Positions 1 to 13,119 are shown, counted from the stretch's first letter. The stretch: DNA of 64,000 nucleotides from Liquidambar formosana (GCA_039720395.1 JBBPBK010000145.1:92997-156996), one strand, 5' to 3'. Numbers and translations: made by a program. The notes: generated by a model from the sequence alone, not told the origin.

Positions 1-39
1 AAATATAAACTAGGGGAAATATCCAAAAACTCTCTCAAA

Positions 40-455
40 AATAAATTAATATCCAAAAACTCCATTAAATAATTTTCCTAGCCATCTAATCCAAATAAAA
101 AAGAATCATATCTATTAACTCCAATCAGTTAATTTTTTGTTGACATTAATATGTTTAATGAAAAAATTGCATATTTAACTGAATTTCTAATTTTATCCTC
201 TTTAGTGTAATTCAAAAAAAATTAACTATCATCAATTAATTATTCCCTAAAGATAAAATTAACTTAAATATGGATTTTTGTCATTAAACATATTATTGTG
301 AAAGAAGGGCATTTTAGTCGGATCAGTATTTTCTTTTAACCGTAGTAAACAAAAATTTAATTGATTGGCGTTAATGGATGTAATTCTTTTTTATTTGGAT
401 TAGATGGATAGGAAAAATATTTAATGGGGTTTTTAGATATAATTTTTTAGGAAAA
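40..455. repeat. Fold-back / long-TIR MITE-like element
   Basis: The left arm (about 45-190) and the reverse complement of the right arm (about 240-450) match over most of their length. Both contain the string CCATCTAATCCAAATAAAAA, and both carry the same inner block around ATATGTTTAATGA. The element is AT-rich with no coding potential. This structure is typical of non-autonomous DNA transposons. The exact ends and target duplication are unclear because the window starts close by. Confidence 0.7.
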
Positions 456-484
456 AGATTAGTAGGCCGAGTATCGTAAGATGA

Positions 485-2800
485 GTGTTAGCCGACAGTC
501 TGTTTTTCAAGAACTGGTTTTCAGGAGTTGAGTTTGCTCTCTTGTTAGACGGTGGTTACTTACCATTTGGTGTACACATCCACTCGTTTGACGTTTTCGT
601 AGCAAATTGTTGGTCTAATATAGCAGCCCTCAATTTTTTATTTGAGGGAGGTTTTGGATATTTCCCCTATAAATTAATAGAGTGTGCAAATAAAATTAAT
701 GGTTGCAATAACTATCCTTATTTTTCTTTTACATTTTGGGCTTTTGGTTGTAAGAACTTGGAAAGTTTCTTCTAGGCTAGGGGCTTTGAGATTTTGTCAT
801 CTTGGCTAACACTGGAGCCCACTATAGTTATAGAAGCTTAAAAAAAAAATAAAGAAATAAAGAAAAGAAAAGAAAAAAAGGGTTGGGGGCAGGTTACCTG
901 GGCTAGCCAAGTGTAGCCCGCCACATGCCACTGCCGTTGGTGTGGGTTGTGAGGTTGGTTCATGCATCCGAGGTTTATCCTTCTTGATGGAATTCATCCT
1001 CGTATTCATAAAATTAATAATAGTAATCACTGACCACTGGTTAAACGACCACTGGTTATTTTGTGCTTGCTTCCGTCTAATGTACTGGTTTGGATGATAC
1101 AAGTTCCTACATTGTTTTGACTTATTTATGTATAATGAATAAACTTTTTTTTTGCTTTACCCAGTGCAAATGTGCCTTGTAAAGATACTTCTATACTATC
1201 ACGTTCATACACGTAATTTACTAAGCGCGTTCATCATGGTTGTAGGAAGGTATACGACTTGTGAATTGTTGCATATGAAAAATATATAGTATTTAATTGC
1301 TCTGATTGGTTGCTACAAATTAGGGAGATGAGCAGAATCCATTTCTTCTGTTCAGTAGAGGGGGCCCCGTAACAAAAGAAATGTGAAGGGGAAGAATCCC
1401 CGTTCTGTGTAGTCAATCGAGGCAGTGATGGTGTTATGGGTTTTGCAACTTGACTACAGGTTGTGTAGGCGGTACGCCTTACCCACATAGATAGCGTATG
1501 GCTTAGCGATCATAAAAATAATTTTTCACAAAAAAAATGAAAAGCAAATTTAATTTGAAGCAGGTTCAGCAAATAAGTGGCTTGCATTTTATTTATTTGT
1601 TTGGCTACGGGCTTGCATCTTCATTATATTTAAATTTGCGTGGTATACACGAGGCATTCAAGGCATTGAATGCCCAAAAAAATAAAAATAAAAATAAAAA
1701 TAAAAACAAAATAAAATAAGAAGCTAATTTCCTCATGCGTTGGGCACATGCCTGTCCTTTATTCATAATACTAGTAGTGAGCCTGTGCATTACACGAACA
1801 AAAAAAAGAACATGATATTTAATAAGAAAAAACCCAAAAAGAAAAGAAAAAAACGTAAAAGTACTCATCAATAAATAACAGTTCATTGTTTTTGGTGAAA
1901 TACATTAGCCTCGTCAATCTTTTGATCCAATTCCTGAACCAAAATTATAATCCTAATATATAGATGTCAATTGGAAGGATTATGTCTTCTAAATTAAAAT
2001 AACTGATTACAACCTTTGAAAAAAAGATTGTGTTTTTTAAGAATAACTGAATGGTTATCACTTTTGAAAATTAGATATACAACTTTTAAAAACAATCTTT
2101 AAAACACCTAGAAATAAAAAAGATACCATGTGATTAGGTAAAAAATTATCACGTGACGATTATAAACACTACCTTTATATATATATATATATTAGATTAC
2201 TTTTATTCTAATTTGTTTGAATCACTTTGACCCGACACCCATATTAAAGTGGTAAGTTGATATATTGTCATATCAATAAAAAATTTTGACTTTTTAATTT
2301 TACCCTACGTCTCTTCCACAATAGAATATTATTAGATGTGATAATAAGAATGGTGATAAAAATATTAAATATATTAAACAGTATTATAAGATAATTAATT
2401 GCTTTAATTTTTGCAAAGAAACAAACATATTGAAATATTTTAAAATAGAAAATTGTGATTAAATAAATTGGAATGGAGTGAATATATCAATCCATCGATA
2501 TTGAGGAAGACACAATTTCTCATCCCCAATCCCTGGATTCTTGTCAGAAAAGACGCGCATTGTCCATCGACTCTCGTCAAGGCATGGTTCTACGCCTACC
2601 CATCTTAGGACTGAGGTGTCTCGAAGACGAATTACATCACGTGCCGCAAGGTTGTAGGGCGAAGTCTGTTCTTTTTTTTAAAAAAAAATCTTTCAACAAC
2701 CTATAAAAGATATCCTATTAAATAATAAATTTTTCATTTTCATTTTTCAACATCTCATGCAGTAAAATGAAATTTCAAAGTGAACCACATTTCATTTTAA
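485..2800. other. Intergenic DNA, no gene recognised
   Basis: Short open frames here show no domain or codon-like conservation that I recognise. The stretch holds an AAAAT-type simple repeat near 1678-1720 and a TA microsatellite near 2176-2193. Nothing else is supported. Confidence 0.6.
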
Positions 2801-2821
2801 ATAAAGTTTTAAAAACAGTAT

Positions 2822-3054
2822 GGTCATATTTATTTGGTTGGAATGAAATGAATGAAATGGAATCACATTTCAATTCATTTCAAATAATATGTTTGGATAA
2901 AGTAATTAAATAAGAATGGAATAAAATAGTAATAGTGAATTGTAATAATATTCATTTCGCAACGTTTATTTCAATCTCATTCCATTCCAAACTATTTTGA
3001 GGATGAAATCAAATTTCATTTCCACTCATTCTATTCCAACCAAACAAACATGAC
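2822..3054. repeat. MITE with terminal inverted repeats
   Basis: The left end begins GGTCATATTTATTTGGTTGG and the right end reads as its near inverse, finishing CCAACCAAACAAACATGACC. The interior is built from ATGAAATG-like words and has no coding frame. TAT lies on both sides of the outermost matching bases, a possible 3-bp target duplication of Harbinger type. The superfamily is uncertain. Confidence 0.75.
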
Positions 3055-3055
3055 C

Positions 3056-5040
3056 TATGTTCTTTGTACCTTTCATCAACAATATATAAGATATATATTT
3101 CAACCATTTGTAAGATCAAAAACATTTTCTTCTTTTAACTTTTAGTTGTGATTTTTCTAGTTTTCATGCTTCACTATAAACAATCAATCCCAGGTAAAAA
3201 TGAAACAAAATTCTTGACCATTTTTAAAAATCTTTTGCACACATTTTTTAATTCACTTAATTGGACACTCAAATGTAAAAAAACTTGGGAAGTATGAAAT
3301 GACAATTAGTATTAGTTATGGTATATATATATATATATATTTGGTTTGCCTTATGATATGAATTTTTCTTTCACTAATTGTAACTTTATTAATGCTTTTT
3401 TGCATTTGCTTCTAATTTTTTTTAAAAGAAATAATCTTTATGTTGATTTTTTTAAGAAGATTTTTTCCACATAAAAAATTCATGTGCAACACACGTGGTG
3501 CACTGAAATTCTAAAATAAATAAATAAATATATTATTAGTTCAATTATTTTTTTTGTCGTGTTGTGAAATAAAAAAGGAAATTACAAAAAGTTATAATTA
3601 ATTGTTTTCTTTGGTATTTCCAATTACGATAGAAGTCTAAAAATATCCCAAAGTTTGGCCTCTATGGATCGAATTCCTAGCTCCGTTCCTGATCTTCTCC
3701 ATCATTAACTCACCAGCAAAGATGCAAACGCCCCCCCTCCCCCCCCCCCCGGCGCGGCAGTGGTGATGCTCAACCATGGCTATAAAGCGATCTTTTATAT
3801 TTTAAATATTATTTTTAATGAAAATAGGATATAGTAAATAGAGTGGGCTATCTCAAACTCAATTAAAATGACAAAATTTTCCTTCATACCAATATGAAGG
3901 AGTTTCTTAATTTCCACCTCTATTCATTTTATGCTATATCATAAATAATTAAAAAGTTATGAATTTTAGGACACGATGAAATACATATATAATCACAAAC
4001 ACATAAATACGCATTCATGTTCACATAAAAAAAGTGGAGATGCAAATATGGATATGAGAGTGTACATATACAATCAATTATCATATATGAGTGGGGATAA
4101 AGAGGGAGTTTGGATGTGGAGGCAACTATTTTCTCATTTATTATTCCTTTCAAACACGGGCACTCAGAGAGTAACCCGACGTCTCTTCTTGCACATCCTA
4201 TCATAAACCAATTATTAGCTTTATCGCTACGCATATAATCCTGCACTATTGTGTAGTACAGTATTTCATTTTTAATGAAAAATGGTCAAAAAATTTACTT
4301 AAATGACAGATTTTGGAAAATTCTTTTTTTACTAAGTTGTCTGGAATAATGTTTTATACTACATGACTAATTTTTGTAAAAACTTTTTATATTTTTCATA
4401 AACCTTAAAAAATGTAAACTAAATAGGGGTCTGGAGTATTTTATATTGTAACAATAGCCTGACCCATAAAAAAAATATTGTAATCCACTCTCTCTCCAAT
4501 TTTTTTTTTTTTTTTTGGATACGAGGATAAATCCTCTCAGTCTGTCCTTCATGAATTCAGAATTGATATCTAATGTCATTAACTAGAGTAGGATAGAGAG
4601 GCAAACTCCGGATGTGTACATCAATCCCACAACACACATACCAATAAATCACAGACTTGCACGATGATAAAGATTCGTACCCACACCGAAATTTAGGAAT
4701 TGATTATCCATCAATAAAGATATGTCCTATTAATTTTTACTATACTTATTACGCTTGAAAAGTTGACCACAAAGTTTGAACACAAAACCTTGATGGTATC
4801 TCCCATTTGCGCAACACCTCGTGACCTCGTGGACATATACAACATTAAATCATAGAAGTATAGACATCACCAGGATATAAATCCCTTTATCCCCTCTACT
4901 ATCAGCTTCAAGCTGAGAATGAAAAATATTACAATAATAGCCAAAAACAACACCCTTTCTAGCCAACACGTGGTGTACTCTATTCTATTTCACAGCACGA
5001 CCAAAAGAAAAAATTGAAAAAATTTGGACTTGTACGTAAT
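3056..5040. other. Intergenic DNA, no gene recognised
   Basis: AT-rich sequence with a TA microsatellite at about 3322-3341 and a run of C interrupted by one T at about 3731-3750. No convincing coding exon or RNA gene is visible on either strand. Confidence 0.6.
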
Positions 5041-5057
5041 CCACTCTCATGTGGGCC

Positions 5058-5338
5058 TATATAAACCCTCTCTTCTCTCCCACCAGACATAACTTGTCCA
5101 ACTTGTTTTGGGAATTGGGAAGCCTTTGGGAACACCCTCCCTCCTTGAGTTTGCTTTTCTCAACTCTTCTCTCCCACACTCGCTCCTAGGGTTTGCTTTT
5201 CTCAACTTCATTAGCAGAGCTTTTCATCAGCAAAACTTTTCTCAACTTCATTAGCAGATCAAGCGTTTCATTAGCAAAACTTTTTTCATACTTCATTAGC
5301 AGAGCTTTTCATTGCTTTGGTGTTGCACTATGTAAGTA
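5058..5338 (+). promoter_or_regulatory. Promoter-like TATA box with repetitive leader and splice donor
   Basis: TATATAAA at 5058-5065 is followed by a CT-rich leader. The leader contains repeated copies of CTTCATTAGCAGAGCTTTTC-like words (about 5198-5316) and ends in a consensus donor GTAAGT at 5333-5338. This looks like the first, untranslated exon of a plant gene. No recognised coding sequence follows, so the transcription unit may be non-coding or dead. This is inference from motif layout only. Confidence 0.4.
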
Positions 5339-5539
5339 TCCTGAATTATTCTCTATTTCTTTAAATTTTTAGATCTTTGATTTCTTACCCATTTTTGTTA
5401 ATATTTTTCATGCATTCAGACACAGAAACATGTATGTGTAGGGAGGTTTGTTAATCTATAATGAAGTAATTTTTATTAATTGTTTACATGTTTGTGAAAA
5501 AATGATTTGGATGTGGACTCATATCTTGCGCTCAACTGC

Positions 5540-5830
5540 ATCTCTCTAGACTCAATCTTGTGTAGATCTAAACCCTCTCATGCATCCCAATACCGCCTCT
5601 CGCAAGCTGCGATCCGTCGGCGAACAACTCCTGTTACGCGAAGTTCTTTCTACCAATGATTGAATCCGCTGGTCTGCTATTCAGAGCATCATTTCTTCTT
5701 CTGCTTCTGCTTCTTTTTCTTCTTTATTTTGGTTATGTCATATGTCTAAGTCTTGCTTTCATTTTGATGATGTAATTTTAGAATACACTTGTTTGGCTGC
5801 GTCTCCTGATTGAAAATATTGCGGCTCTTT
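5540..5830 (+). other. Possible exon of unknown type downstream of the 5.06 kb promoter
   Basis: This piece is richer in C and G than its surroundings. It holds a short frame starting at the ATG at 5582, which gives 26 residues beginning MHPNTASRKLRSVGEQ and stops at a TGA near 5660. The same frame then continues open past that stop for about 50 codons. I do not recognise the product. It may be an exon of a decayed gene or chance. Confidence 0.25.
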
Positions 5831-7540
5831 CTTTTTTTTCTTTGTTTTTTCTTTTCTCCTTTTTGAATTGAGAGGATGAGCCTTCAGGGCATAAGCGCAC
5901 GGCTCTGTTTCTCACGTTCCACACCCCCCCCCTTCTCTCTCTTCCTTCGCCCCTCTTAATGTTCTAACTCTAATCTCAATAATTCGAGCCACACATAGAT
6001 GCCAAATTCGTTGATGGGTTCCCGATTCTGTTATTAGGTTATTTGGGTTAAATTCCAAGATTCCGGGATTTGCCTTAAAAACAGACCTTTCTTTTCTTTT
6101 TATGGTCTAGGCCTTTCAATAGAAAGGGAGTGAATGAAAATGAAATTTATTTTTCTGTGTTATTTTAGGTAAAGGAAATTCATTTTTTCTTTTTTTTTTT
6201 TTTTTTTTTTTTGCTTAGTAAAAGAATTTTTATTTTTATTTGGGATAAGTAAAGGAAAATTCATTTGGAAAGGAAACAAGATTTATTTTATTTTATTTTT
6301 TATTTTTTTTTACTTTTACCATTGTATAAAAAAATATTGCTAAATAGTCCGTAAGGTTTATTGACGTATGCATCAAATTTTATTTTATTTTGTTTAATAA
6401 AGAAAATCATATTGGTGGACAAGAATATATAATCTACTTTAATATATTTTTAGTTTATGCCCTTATAGGGATGGTTGAGCACTTGAGCGGTTAGATTTTG
6501 GATGTGTTTTTCAGATATCATTCTTTTGATTCCTCACTTTATTAATGCCTATGTGGGATCCTACGCCATATATGTATATATTAATTGTGTATAATCTAAT
6601 TTTATAGTTGATCTTAGTTTTAAAAAAAAAAAAGAATAAAAAAGAAAAAACCTCAAATTAATACATAATGAGTTCGTGATCAAATTTGATAGAATTGGTA
6701 AAGCATTATTTTGTATGGAATATCAAGCGATTTTATTTTATTTTGTTTGTGTCTCTTATAAAATGAACAATTTGACTTTATTCGGATCTGATTGAAGTGT
6801 TATTAGTATACAAAACTTTTTTTTTTTTTTGGGTATAAACTTAGTATATGAAACTTTGAATTGAAGTATTTGTTGGCCTATTACAACGAGCATGGATTCA
6901 GTATTGAACTAGTTTGAAAATTAAAAAAGTTGCCATTGAAATGACTAAAATTATTTCAATAGGTAACTTTTTCATTTTTCAATTTTTAATCCAAACCATC
7001 CAAAATGGAATCCAACAGTGTGAGTGTGAATCACCTATCCTTGACATTATTACAATTTACAACTACCAAACTCAAATAACCTTACGTTATTTTTCTTGTC
7101 AATTGTATAGGGGCGGCCCAACTCTTAGTCCTCGTAGCCCAAATCAAGTATTGGACTGGCTAGGTTAGCCTAGGCCACTTGTTAATGGTGTTGGGCTGGG
7201 GTTTGCTTTTGAGAAAGGAGACCTCTATTGGCACCCCAAGACTTGTTTTTCATCCCTCATTTATTTTACCTTTTAAGGTTTTATTATTATGAAAAATATA
7301 GAATGTTTTCATAAAAACTGATCATGTATTTTATTAGAAAACATCATTTTGAACAACTTTTTAGAAGAAAGTTTTTCCAAAATTTATCTTTTAAGAAGAC
7401 TTTTTTGCCATTTATAGTTTTCACTTTATAAATGACTAAAAAGTCCATTTAAACGATAGATTTTAGAAAAACTTTTTCTCAAAAAGTTGTTCAAAATAAT
7501 GTTTTTTAATAGATAGTACAATAAGTTTTTATTTAAACCG
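5830..7540. other. Intergenic DNA, no gene recognised
   Basis: Long T-runs (for example near 6188-6212 and 6820) and AT-rich filler. I see no supported gene, RNA or clear transposon end. Confidence 0.6.
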
Positions 7541-7547
7541 GTTGAAC

Positions 7548-8409
7548 AATTCAACATGTTTTCTACCAAAAATAAAATTACATTGCCAGTAATTTAGGGG
7601 GTATAAATAATTAATTACGCCATGGGATCCATGTTAACTGGAATAAAACTCATAAGAATGTGCCCTACTTGAACCATCACATAGTCCCTCAGTTCCCTTC
7701 ATTTGTTTTTCTCTAGCAAACAGAACTAGCTTTATAGGCTGACTAACCCATGGATCGGGTACGGGCACACCATATTTTTTATGCCATATCCGAATATAAT
7801 ACAGTTCAACAATACTCTTTCAATCAAATGGTACCTTGCCCAAGTTTTCATTTAGTAGACCCAAGTTTTCATTTAGTAGTTTATTTTTTCACGCGCACAA
7901 CCCCAAGTTGTAATTCTCACAAATTAATAAGGTTGTCTGCTTGGTATTCCGAGAAAGCAAACAATTATGATGCATTTTACATAATATTGAAAGCATAAAT
8001 CCATCAACTTGAATGAAAATATTTAAAAATGTTGGAATTATCACCAACGTTAAGAAATTTATGAAAAGCTATTATTTTGAATTTCCACTCTCATTTGTAG
8101 TGATCATAAGCCTTCAACACTTGTAAAATACACTTAAATTGCTTAATTTTTATATGCTTGGACAGGTTTTAGAATGTCAAAGTCAAATTCTGGTAGAATA
8201 ATGCAATCCCCACGTTTTTTTTTTTTTTTTGGCTCCACAACCGGTTACCCCTTTCTACCTTTTTTTTCTTTGCAATCCCCATGTTATTAAATGTCTCATT
8301 TTTGCCCTAGTTTACTTAGCCAAAAGAAAGAAATTTTTTTTAAAAAAAAGTCCCCTTTTTGCCTTAAATTTGAGGAAGTTATCACCCCTATTTTTGCAGA
8401 GAGACAGGG
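7548..8409 (+). promoter_or_regulatory. Duplicated 5' flank of the DC1-derived gene (unit 0)
   Basis: This flank matches the flank of the DC1 gene at 13641 in several ordered blocks: a CAACATGTT block, GGGATCCAT, a GCCCA-ACTTGAACCA-like block, ACCCATGGATC, TCTCACAAATTA, and a block ending AATGCAATCCCC. The order is the same in the flank of the 17041 gene. It shows that the gene at 8410 arose from the same duplicated unit. The promoter function itself is inferred. Confidence 0.55.
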
Positions 8410-8913
8410 ATGGCTATGGAGCAAAATAATACCAAACAGGAGTGCAAAGCCTTTCACATCTATTCCACGCTCTCTGGCACACCAGGATTTCCTCCACCAC
8501 CTCCTCATGTCACTAATCCTTATGTGAACCCTTCTCTTTCTGTTGGTGCTGATGTTTACGAGGACGCTTTTACTTCAGGTGGTGCTTATGCCCATGGGAT
8601 CCCTTCTACTTCTGTTGGTGCTTATGCCTTTGGGATCCCTTCTACTTCTGGTGGTGCTTATGCCTATGGGATCCCTTCTTCTAATGGTGGTGCTTATGCC
8701 TATGGGATCCCTTCTAATGGTGGTGCTTATGCCTATCCTTCTGGGCCATATAACATGCATCAGCCCGTCAATGAGGCCCAAGGAGGTGGTGTATCAGATT
8801 GGAAGAAGGTTAGGAAAGTGGTAAAAGCACTTGCAATGAAGCTAGCATGTGGACTGCTTGTTAATCCATTTATCGGAACAGCAGGTGGCCTGGACATACC
8901 TGATATCATCTGA
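8410..8913 (+). CDS. Repeat-rich DC1-family derivative lacking all DC1 domains
   Basis: Single-exon frame of 167 residues with no known function. Its N-terminus (MAMEQNNTKQ) aligns with that of the DC1 proteins downstream (MAPVQKKTIQ). Its C-terminal about 60 residues also align with theirs: a PYN segment, an EAQGGG segment, then a basic stretch and a hydrophobic tail. The three zinc-binding C1-like modules that should lie between are absent. In their place are a proline-rich stretch (about residues 27-33) and four to five tandem 12-residue units of the form GGAYAYGIPSTS (about residues 57-109). The shared flanks and the aligned start codon support ATG 8410. The domain loss is seen directly; origin by internal deletion plus repeat expansion is inferred. 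Translation is unproven, but the frame is open and in phase across every repeat. Confidence 0.7.
   Translation: MAMEQNNTKQECKAFHIYSTLSGTPGFPPPPPHVTNPYVNPSLSVGADVYEDAFTSGGAYAHGIPSTSVGAYAFGIPSTSGGAYAYGIPSSNGGAYAYGIPSNGGAYAYPSGPYNMHQPVNEAQGGGVSDWKKVRKVVKALAMKLACGLLVNPFIGTAGGLDIPDII
8578..8735 (+). repeat. Coding tandem repeat, 36-bp unit
   Basis: Four to five near-identical copies of a 36-bp unit, one copy shortened by 3 bp. Units contain GGTGCTTATGCC and the palindrome GGGATCCC. Each encodes about GGAYAYGIPSTS. In-frame unit lengths suggest selection or recent expansion within a coding frame. Confidence 0.85.
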
Positions 8914-8959
8914 TTCCATGTGGTGTTGGGACCATTTGCCATCTCACAAGTGGTTCTTG

Positions 8960-11900
8960 TTACTGTGTTTCATAGTCAGTGGATTTTCTTATTGGGTTTG
9001 ATATAGACTCAGTGGGCTTTACTACTGGTTTTCTACCTGTTGGGTTTTTTTGGTGGTTGTCTTGTGTTTTAGTACTTATACCTTTCATATGTATCAAAAG
9101 ATAGCCAAAAATAAAAAATAAAAAGATAGCCAATTTTGGGAAAGCAGGGAGTATTCTGGATGAGCGCCTAAAGGGATAAAAACGAGTTGAAATGCATGTG
9201 TTTCAGATGGAGATTCTTAATTTACACTAGCAAAACAATAAATCGATTGAGGGCTAGGTAAGCCACTCTAATCTCCACCAACCATAAGAGAGATTGAGAG
9301 TGAGCCCAAGTCTGATCAGGCACATAGTAAGTATTCCAATTGATTTCCTGTCAAGCAACAACATTGATCACCTCCTTTGTTTAAGGATTTTCCACAGGTT
9401 TTTTTGTACTGTGTCTAAGACTATAACACTCGTTGATCCAACCATTTGAAAAAGACATAGACTGCTACATAACTCGTTGATCTAAACATTTGAAAAATAA
9501 TTTGTTTAACTCGCATCCAACAACCATATTGCCAGGCTCTAAATATTGTTTTAACCAAGTGTTGACACAATTAAACACAATGCTGTATTAAATGAAAAGG
9601 GTAGCTCTCTTTTTAAAGCTAGTTTTGCTCACGAGAGGCAGTGAAAATTCAGTTTTGAGTTCAAATTATCAGATGCGAAGAATAGCAAATTCCTTAATTT
9701 AAGACCAAATCAATTCTAACATAGAGGTGTTCAGCTATGAAGCCATTAAGGACCTGTTTGTCATGCAAATGGAATTTAAACGATTATAGTGAATTTCATA
9801 AAGTATTGACGGCACAAATTCATTATTTGGAGTGGGACGATTTAAAAAGGTTTTAGTCATCACTATAGCAACCGTTTTATAGGATCAATATTAGAAATCA
9901 TAAAATGCCTCTACTGAACTTCCACTCCCACTTGTGTGAAGAGGGTTATACTTCGATCTCTTGAATTTTCCCATTCAAGTTGCTCGATTTAATCACAAAA
10001 TCACAAGCAAACCACAAAGAAATAATTCAATTTATATCAAACGTCCAAACATGCCCTAAATGTTTGGACGTTCCTCACTTACTAAAAAATGGGGCAAGGA
10101 GTCTGTTCATTTCTTGAACACGAAACGCAGTACTCGATCAACATAGACCTGAAAATATCAAATCAACTAATCTCATTAGCTAATTACACTAACCCCCCGT
10201 TTAGTTGCCAAGAAAACAGAAGAAAATAAAATAAAATAAAAGGGCATTTGGACTCAAGTCCAAATTGGAAGAGTTGTGCACTCTCAAGTCCCTTTAAGAA
10301 AACAGTTCCAGCTTGAAGTCCAACTAAACATTCGAGGACAAAAATGCCCCTGCCATATTAACACACATCCAAAATCACAATAACAACTTATGCTCCGTGA
10401 GACACAGACATAACAACTAGCAAGATTTTCGTGAAAATCTCCATGAAACCTCTACACCCAAAACCGATAATTTCGTAACTGATATAACAATTGCAAAAGT
10501 CTTTCCCACATTCATTGTGACGAAAAAGATACGACAATAATTTGGTAAGAAACTATTGGCAGACCAAGCTGCAATAATTTATGGCGTAAGTTATGTATAA
10601 AAAAAATAGACGAAAAAGACAAATAAAATCCATAGTTCAAGAATGAAACACGTTCTATTCAACAAAAATTACATGGAAACTTGTTTTCGTTTTCATCTAA
10701 CTGGGATTTAAATTTTTACAGATCAATAGTTTAAATGATTCATTGGGATTGATTTCTATAGGAAGAACGACTCGTGTACACAATCAAATCCAATTTTGTT
10801 GAATGAGATAGTTCTTAAAATAGCCACATGATATTTGTAACTACTTGCTTGAGAGTTACATTGATTTCCTGAGTTACACGAGATTGAAGATAATTGCATG
10901 AAATTGAGGATAGTGACTGCGATTCTATTACATGCGTATGGTATGTAAAAGTTTTGTGGAGCATAATAGTTACCTAATAGTTACGCAAGTCTAAAAATAG
11001 TTAGATCGATTTTGATATATGTGTTTAGTAATAGTTACATGACTGCAGAATTTGTTAAACGTTGCACCAGATTGAAGTGTTTATGTGGTTAGTAATAGTT
11101 ACATGTTAGTGTTTGAAGTGTTTTTAATGGATATTTCTTGTGATTGCAAAATCTGCTTGAGTCATCAACATGGGTTTGAAATAAAAGTGAGTGGGTTCGA
11201 AATAAGGTACCGATATGTATATAAAAATAGTTACATGAGTGAAGCGCTTGTGGTATGCAACACATTTGTCTAACCCATATCTGTGAATGGAGAAATATAT
11301 TTTAGTACATGTGGCTATTCGAATCTGATTGGGAAAGCTAAAATTTACTTGTGTATATGTGCTAGAATGTTATGTGGTGATTTTATCCACTAGCACGAGG
11401 GTGAAAGAAGGGCTTATTCCGAACTCAGTAGCACGCAGTGCTTTGGGGTTTTAAAAAATGGTGGAAGGGATGCATTGCAAAAAGTCTTTAAGTGGAACTG
11501 CGTGGCTTATGCATCAACCAATTTTTCACTTATCAAAGATAAAAAAAACAGTTGCGAGAAAACATGGCTTATGCCATGTAACTTGGTAGTGATGAAAACT
11601 TTGGAAAAATACCCTCAACGTATCTGCCAAGGAAAACGTAACACGAAATCAATCTTGAATTCAAATTTGAATTTGCCAAACGGCTGTTGATGGAGATAAA
11701 CATAAGCATAAAAATTGATTGTCGCGGAAATCGTGGGGTATAAACTTAAAGAAAATCTTGTTTAATTTTAAAAGTCAATGGCTTACTAGAATACTATATC
11801 AGGTGAAAGGACAATGCTAGAACTCGCAGAATATAACAAACTAATAAATTTCCTAAGTGGTAACGTTTGGAGACTTAAATGGACTTGGGGCTTTAAAAGG

Positions 11901-12395
11901 GTTTTGATAGGACTTATCACTTTATGAAACCTGAGAATTGGACTTCTAGCTGATTTTTCCTAAAATAAAAGCTCACCTTAGCTCAATCAAACACTTGCAT
12001 TAGGCTCAATTGAGTGGAGGTTTCTATTTCACAAACCCTACAAAAAAAGAATCCACTTTTTTATTATTAAAATAATCTGATTTTTTTTTTCTTTTCTTAC
12101 ATTTTCTCAGTAACCAAACAAAGCATAAAGATTGAACGGGTATCCAAGAAGCGAGTTAATGCGGCACGCTATGCATCCGATGATTCCGAATGTAGGTGGA
12201 GATCGAGAGAGATGGTAAAGTGACAAAGGTAGAGAATGATCGGGTTTGAAGGCGGATTGCTCTTCTGGGTTGGACTGTCAGATGAATCGGTTTTGAAGTA
12301 CAATACAGACTTAACTTACCTACAGTACTTGTTGTACAATTCATCAAGTAGCCAATAATTTCATGCCATGTCATGATACATTCATCATATTTTGA
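8960..12395. other. Intergenic DNA between units 0 and A, no gene recognised
   Basis: About 3.4 kb without a supportable gene. The open frames at 11085-11273 and 11475-11690 are short, AT-rich and match no family I know. A fragment around 9680 resembles the downstream flank block found after the DC1 genes. Confidence 0.5.
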
Positions 12396-12403
12396 TTTGT
12401 AAA

Positions 12404-12763
12404 TAAGGTAAATTGCAGAAAACCCTCTAAATTATGAAGGGGGTTAGCTGATAACCCTCTTTATGTTTTAATTTTACCAATGTGCCTCCTAATTTAGTTA
12501 GAAATTTAATTGGTTTAACACCGTTAATGATAAACATAAAAAAACTGATATGTCTTACACCCTTCCCATCATGTGCACCCTTTAGTCAATGACATTTTGG
12601 GTAACACGGGTCTATTAACAATATCACGTGTGTAGCAAGTGATTAATTTCCGTCAAATTTCATCAATAACGAGTGACGGTGGGGCACATTGGTAAAATTA
12701 AAATATAAGGGGAGTTATCCACTAACCTTCCCATACTTCATGGGGGTTACTACAATTTACCTT
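12404..12763. repeat. MITE-like element with about 85-bp inverted ends
   Basis: The left end AAGGTAAATTGCAGAAAACC and the reverse complement of the right end (AAAGGTAAATTGTAGTAACC) match, and the similarity continues inward through the shared words GGTTAG, GATAAC and ATTTTACCAATGTGCC. There is no coding frame. The size of about 360 bp fits a Mutator- or hAT-like MITE. No clean target duplication is seen. Confidence 0.75.
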
Positions 12764-13119
12764 TGCAATTATTCAACACTATTTGTATAGACATTCCGCT
12801 TCATTTTAGATCCACTCAGTAGTCGAGTTTATTTTGAGAACAGGAAAAAGAAAAAAAAAAATCCTTTTAAAGGTTGTTTTGCAAATTCAACAAGCTAGCT
12901 CCCTTTGCAAGTTTGGTTGACTTTTAATGGAAGTACTGGATGGCATAATAAATGTGAACCCAATTAAATTCAATATTCAGTTGATTGCTTCATACCTTAG
13001 TGGCATTTGACTTATTGGTTAAGTTAAAGAATAATATTGATATTCATTTGTTTATATTAATAAATTAAAAAGATATTCTATCAATTGTAGAAAAAAAAAA
13101 TTCAAATTTCAAATTTCAA

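Noticed and set aside
8578..8735. CRISPR-like array
   Set aside because: The units are contiguous coding repeats with no spacers, in a plant genome.
8543..8824. Repeat-containing frames overlapping the 8410 gene on both strands
   Set aside because: They come from the 36-bp repeat, whose unit length is a multiple of three and so keeps other frames open. Only the 8410 frame matches the DC1 paralogues at both ends.
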